A stretch of 64,000 nt of DNA. Source: Alnus glutinosa. Its lineage: Eukaryota > Streptophyta > Magnoliopsida > Fagales > Betulaceae. The stretch is taken from positions 40,485,654-40,549,653 of the forward strand of contig NC_084886.1 of the NCBI RefSeq assembly GCF_958979055.1, in the 5' to 3' direction. The notes below the pieces were generated by a model, which made no database searches, was not told the origin of the DNA, and saw nothing but the letters and a program-made list of their open reading frames with translations. Shown one piece after another: positions 59,424-64,000 of the stretch (positions are counted from its first letter, which is position 1; every line of letters begins with the position of its first letter). Position numbers and translations under genes: made by a program.

Positions 59424-61117
59424 GATCACCAATTACAGCGCTAGCTGTTTTCTTCTCTTCTGATTTGTATGAGAATGGAGACTGGAAAACAAAGGAAATG
59501 GATACAGGCCAGGGTCTCATATAATGCTGTACTCAAGTGGACTTGGGACTTTTCCTATTTTTCTTCTTCTTCTTCTTTTTTGTTTTGTTGCGTTAGGTGG
59601 GGGAAGCTCCAACCGACCTGCTCCGTTATTTGTCCGAACCTTCATCTCCTAGACTCCTATGGATTAGATACCATTTAAATAGTGCTTCTTTTTTGTTTTC
59701 TTTTTTTCTTTTTTTGCCTTCTTGTTTGATTTGTACCACAATAAATCGAAACGTGGTCGTACAATCATTATTGTTCCCCCCCTCCCTTTTCTTTTCGCAC
59801 ACGCCACATCATGACATCAGCCATTATTCAAGGTTTGAAGGACGCTGTCATATCAAACCGGTTAAATATAAGCGTAAACAAAGTAATATTACATATATCT
59901 ATATAAAAAAAAAAAAAAAAAAGTAATATTACATATTACATTCTTATTTTACCGAATTAATGTATTAGTGTCTAATAACCTCTATATCAGTCAGTGTTAA
60001 AAAAAAACAAAAAAAATAAAAATTTAAAAAATATTACCACATTATCTCAATGAAATAAGGTAAAATACCTGCTAGTATTTATGATTAATTACTTTAATTT
60101 AAACCAAAACAAAAAAACAAAAAAGAGAATGATTCTCATACAATCTCTTATACAACTTTTACACAACTTAACATATTACGTTGAACCATACATATGGTTT
60201 CACGTGAGAATTCCACCTGTAGAACTATTTAATTTAAAAAAAAATGATTATTCAAATAACGTTTGAATAAATACGTGTGAAAGGTTGGCCAACGAACATG
60301 GGTGACGTCAGTGATTGTGATTTATAATGACAGCGACAACGGAAACGACGGTGATAATGACAAACGGGCATAGGTAAGGTGTGCCCATCACATGGCTAGG
60401 AGACACGTGATTGCCAAACTGAACATGCCCTCAAGATAGTAAAGAGCCGGCCCAAAAGAAGTAGAGTTGGGGCGACTTCGACTTCGTTGCCTATTCATTT
60501 AATGACTAATTTAATACCATATGAATCCATTAGAATACGATGTTCTCTGCTTGCCAACAACTGTCACGTTCTTGAAGGACGCATTGCACCTTGTGGAAGG
60601 CTAATTGGTTGAAGCATAATAAATTTAGAGGCCCCAAGGTTGACAACTAGGAAGACTTCCAATCCAGGAAGGAAGCAGTCTTTGTGTTAGTCTCTCTCTC
60701 TCTCTCTCTCGATGGGTACAACTCATAACGACCAATAGAGAGTCAAATAATTCCAAGATATTTCTGAGGCAAAAGATGGCAAAAACGTTCACGGAGAACA
60801 TCACTTAAATGTAAAAACAACCAGTGGAACTGAGGTGTTGTACAAGAGATATCTACTTGCCTACAATCAATCAAATAGTTCATATCAAACTGAATATGCA
60901 CTGAAGAACAATTATCCTTTCCATTGGTGAGTTTTGCACGTGTGATGAATCTTCTGTACATGTTGGACACCGTCACGCTGGTAAGTATCTACTACTGAAG
61001 TTTTACATGTCAGCAGCTTCGTGGCCAAGCTTTCTATGCAATGGCTAAATCTAGTTTTTTTCTTTTATTTTTTCCCCTTGCTTAAATTTGCTGCCAATAA
61101 TGAAGATATGCGAGCAA

Positions 61118-64000
61118 TTACTCAGATACTCCAAGGAAATGAGAGAAGCTTGGGTATTTTGGCTCCCATCCTATTTCCTCACGAGTTTTCGAGTTGTTCA
61201 ATCTCTTCCCCAGAGGGTCACTAGTGCCTGCAGAAACAAGACATATAACTAAGTGTAAGTTTAGAATATCTAAGAGCAAATTACAGGTTCCTATCAAAAT
61301 CAGAGGAACAAAAAATAAGGTTTAGTTCGAAATATCAGTAAAGGCCCGAGGGCCTACCTGTAAAGCCCTCAAATTTTTTGCTGAATTTTCCACTTTTAGT
61401 AACCAAGTCCATTACTTCCTGCCTGCAAAGAAAAGTTGAGGTCGTCAGAGGAAGTCCCATAGTGATAATAATAACACAGTGATTAGTAAGAACAATCTCA
61501 TTGGCGCTATATCACAAATTACATGGCAAAGATCGGGCAGGAGTCTTTGAAAACTGAAATGACAAGAGTTGTGATGAAAAAGATTTGGACAAAGGTTGTC
61601 AAGGACCCCCAAAGTCAAATAACAATAGCAAAGGAAAAAATACCTGGATAAAGGATGATTGTCACAACCCAAGAAAATCCGGCCACGAAATTTCTTCTTC
61701 AAGATTGCAACTGAAAGAGTAGCCGCATCCTGTTAAGAAAGTAGACAGGTTAAAACATTACCGGTATTTTTATGTCAGCTCTGCTAATTATAGCGCAATG
61801 ATGCAATAAAGAATGCAAAAACGACAGGAAATGTGCTGACAATGCAATAAGGCATATGGAACTCAAAAGATATATATATATATATATATATATTTTTAAC
61901 ATATCAAAATGCAGAAAGCAAAACAAAGTGACTGTACCATTAAGATAACTTGTCAGAAAAAAAAAAAAAAATTACGCCCCCAAAGAAATTGAAGAAATGA
62001 TTACAAGAAAAGGAGAAGGAATCTGCATAAATGAATCATTTTGACATAATTCCTGAAGTAGAATAATAAAGTATAGAAGAAAGACATTGTCACCTCATAG
62101 TGTATAAGATTCAGGATGTGATCTGGACGAGTTTCAACAGTCCCTTTCTCTAACCAATAAACATGTGCACCTCTATCTGCTTTGTGTAAATAGTTAAGTT
62201 TAATCCTATCCATAACAAATCATTGAAATTTCTCCTAGAAGTGTAAATGAAATTCTCACAATTCAAGAATCAGAAAGGATATGTAAAGTCCTGCCAATCT
62301 AAGAACACACCCGCTGTATTCCAGCACTACTTTTTCTGCTTTTAGAAGGACATCTGTCCTAGGGCTCCTCCCAATAGGTACAACCGGGGTGTCCTGCTCA
62401 AGAAGAATATTAACACATTACAACATGAAAAACACTCTACATCCAACAAGTTTGTAAACTAGGTCACAAAAGGCAACATGAGCAATGCATTCACTTACTC
62501 ACAAAACAAGTAAAATGCTAGACCTACAACTCTTCAACAACTTATAGACACGTGTTAGCATGTGATTGGAGGATATTAAAAAAGAATTTAGTGGTTGACA
62601 TAGCTCTAATCACATACTAACACATGTCAGTAAGTTGTAAAAGAGTTGTAGGTATAGCATTACTCCACAAAGGAAAGTTGATCACAGGTTCTTAGAGGGC
62701 AAACCCATATGTCAATGCAGAGAACAGAAACCACTTTAATCATTAAAAGAAAATAAAAATGTATTATGTTAAGATGTAACACCTCATCACATAGTCCATT
62801 GTCATTGCAATCATATGGGGCGGAACTTGATGTAAATAAGAAAGAACCTTCACCATTCCAGTTCAATGCAGCCAACCTGCTTAGTACACAGCCGAAACCA
62901 GTAAGGGAAAAACACAACTTCAGATGAGTTGATAGTAGGAAGAATTAGAGAATTTCATTTTTATTTCTTCAAGAAAATTATACCCAATTCTCTAGCACCT
63001 AACCCCCAAGATATAGCCACAAAAACAATGGGTACATATACCATATCTGATATCTAGGCCTAACAAGCACCAAAATGATCATCTTATATACAAGTAAACC
63101 CAAAAACACATCCATGTTCATATCAGGAAGGTAGTTTAAATTGAGCACTCGGTAGGTAATTATTCTCTAAGTTCACCTGACATCGCCGGGATAGTCCGAA
63201 GTTCGTGAAGGAGGAGCACAGAAAATGACATACGGAAACCGGTCCGTGACATTAGTCCCCTTCAAAGACGGATTGATCCCCATCTTAATCAATTCATCAT
63301 GGTGATCAGCGGTAACTGTTTGCCCAAATATTTGACAACCTGGGTGTTCCTGCTCAACATAATACCCTCACAATTTGAACATTTTTTCCTAGCAGCAATC
63401 ACAATAAGCTTCTGCTACTTCTAAAAACTAAACCTCCAAATGCAAAACAAAGAATTCCCAAATGCTCTTCCAACATATACCACGCAAAAGAATTCCCATA
63501 ACGAAGAAAGATTCTAAAACCAGTTTTAAATAAATATAAATCAATGATTTAACCTAATCAAATGGGATTGTTGTAATTAATACCTCCCGCCATTTTTCTG
63601 CGACTAAGCGACCAAGAACTCCTGGTCCAACAATCAGGAGGTCATTCTCGCCCACCAAACCAGAAGACGCAGCCTCCAGTTCTTCGTTTGCTGCACCTTC
63701 AGCACACAACCAATCAAACGGTCAATAGGGCAAAAAATTACACTCTAATGGTCGCTGTTTGGTTACCAAGAAACAAAAAAAAAAGGACGAAAAGTTACAA
63801 CCAAACGAAATTGAATAATAGATCATCTAACACGATCAAATATTTTCTCAAACCAATGGCTTAAAAGAGTATCAAAATGTCAGTAATTGAGTAGAGAAAG
63901 AGAGGGGGGGACCAATGGTGGAGGAAGCATTGACTGCGAGAGGCGTGGCCATCGAAGAGCGTTTCGTGACGAAATTGGGGTTTCTGAGGAGCGAGGCTGA
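61118..64000 (-). CDS. YeeZ-like NAD(P)-binding Rossmann-fold protein, right copy (5' end beyond window)
   Basis: Nine exons (minus): 64000-63913 (partial), 63696-63584, 63349-63177, 62876-62783, 62393-62283, 62183-62094, 61729-61644, 61422-61358, 61227-61118; 309 codons in view. Exon 1 is open to the window edge with a basic, Ser/Thr-rich sequence (SASLLRNPNFVTKRSSM) that looks like a plastid transit peptide; the Met inside it (63952) could also start. Its donor (ATTG/GTCCCC) fits in phase but is weak. Then the GPGVLG loop, TSSSAPYD, RLAGLY, NLIHYEDAATLS. Family: extended SDR/epimerase-like proteins related to bacterial YeeZ and an Arabidopsis plastid-predicted Rossmann protein (probably At1g19690); substrate unknown. 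One intron is AT-AC. Confidence 0.85.
62184..62282 (-). other. U12-type AT-AC intron, right copy
   Basis: The frame requires CTTTAC joined to AAAGCAGAT. The 99-base intron starts ATATCCTTT, the U12-type AT-AC donor consensus, and ends ..ATTTACAC with an AC acceptor. CTTAAC, matching the core of the U12 branch site, lies about 10 bases before the end. No GT-AG alternative preserves the conserved RLAGLYKADRG protein. Confidence 0.85.
62515..62664. repeat. MITE-like hairpin in the Rossmann gene, right copy
   Basis: Counterpart of 56880-57022 with a few substitutions (e.g. CTACAACTCTTCAACAACTT), keeping the paired arms. Confidence 0.7.

Larger units (their letters stand above)
58222..63894. repeat. 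Right unit of the ~5.5-kb tandem duplication
   Basis: Second copy. It ends at TTGAGTAG before AGAAAGAGAGG (63895), beyond which lies the unique sequence with exon 1 of the Rossmann gene. It is about 200 bases longer than the left unit, largely because of a long (TA)n tract (58325-58398) and a hairpin MITE (58475-58605) near its start, plus small indels. Confidence 0.9.

Noticed and set aside
1..64000. CRISPR arrays, bacterial-type operons or phage genes
   Set aside because: Gene structure with introns, splice sites and plant families throughout; no spaced direct repeats of CRISPR type.

Overview
The window is nuclear DNA of a eudicot plant, probably a woody rosid (lineage is a low-confidence guess). 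Genes are split by GT-AG introns, non-coding DNA is very AT-rich, and microsatellites, MITE-like hairpins and LINE/LTR remnants are frequent. The protein families are plant-specific: BXL xylosidase, peroxisomal acyl-activating enzyme, chitinase-like CTL, CG-1/CAMTA and CBP60. Exon models were built by hand from splice signals and reading phase; none has been checked against transcripts.

Layout. 3515-10379 (minus): intact six-exon GH3 beta-xylosidase/arabinofuranosidase of the BXL1/2 type. 16952-24147 (minus): intact three-exon acyl-activating enzyme of the BZO1/AAE type, ending in the peroxisomal signal SKL, with a 5.3-kb first intron full of repeats. 31796-33340 (minus): intact three-exon CTL1/CTL2-type chitinase-like protein with the catalytic Glu replaced. 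37020-43579 (plus): ten-exon open frame of 599 codons joining a CAMTA-type CG-1 DNA-binding domain to part of a CBP60 protein. 52746-63894: a 5.5-kb tandem duplication. Each unit carries a small single-span membrane protein gene and a YeeZ-like NAD(P)-binding Rossmann gene, both on minus. The left Rossmann copy lacks exon 1. The right copy keeps exon 1, which runs off the window end. Both Rossmann copies contain an AT-AC (U12-type) intron.

Between the genes lie at least five RNase H-like tails of non-LTR retrotransposons, one reverse transcriptase fragment, LTR/PBS-like remnants, several MITEs with long inverted arms, and many simple repeats. BXL and CTL both act in the cell wall, but nothing in the sequence shows co-regulation of neighbours; this is an ordinary plant gene neighbourhood, not an operon or cluster.

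The standout is the CG-1/CBP60 chimera. CAMTA and CBP60 are separate calmodulin-linked transcription factor families that meet in salicylic-acid immunity. Here they are joined in one frame through ten exons, with canonical splice sites and no stop or frameshift, while the CAMTA TIG/ankyrin/IQ parts and the CBP60 central domain are missing.
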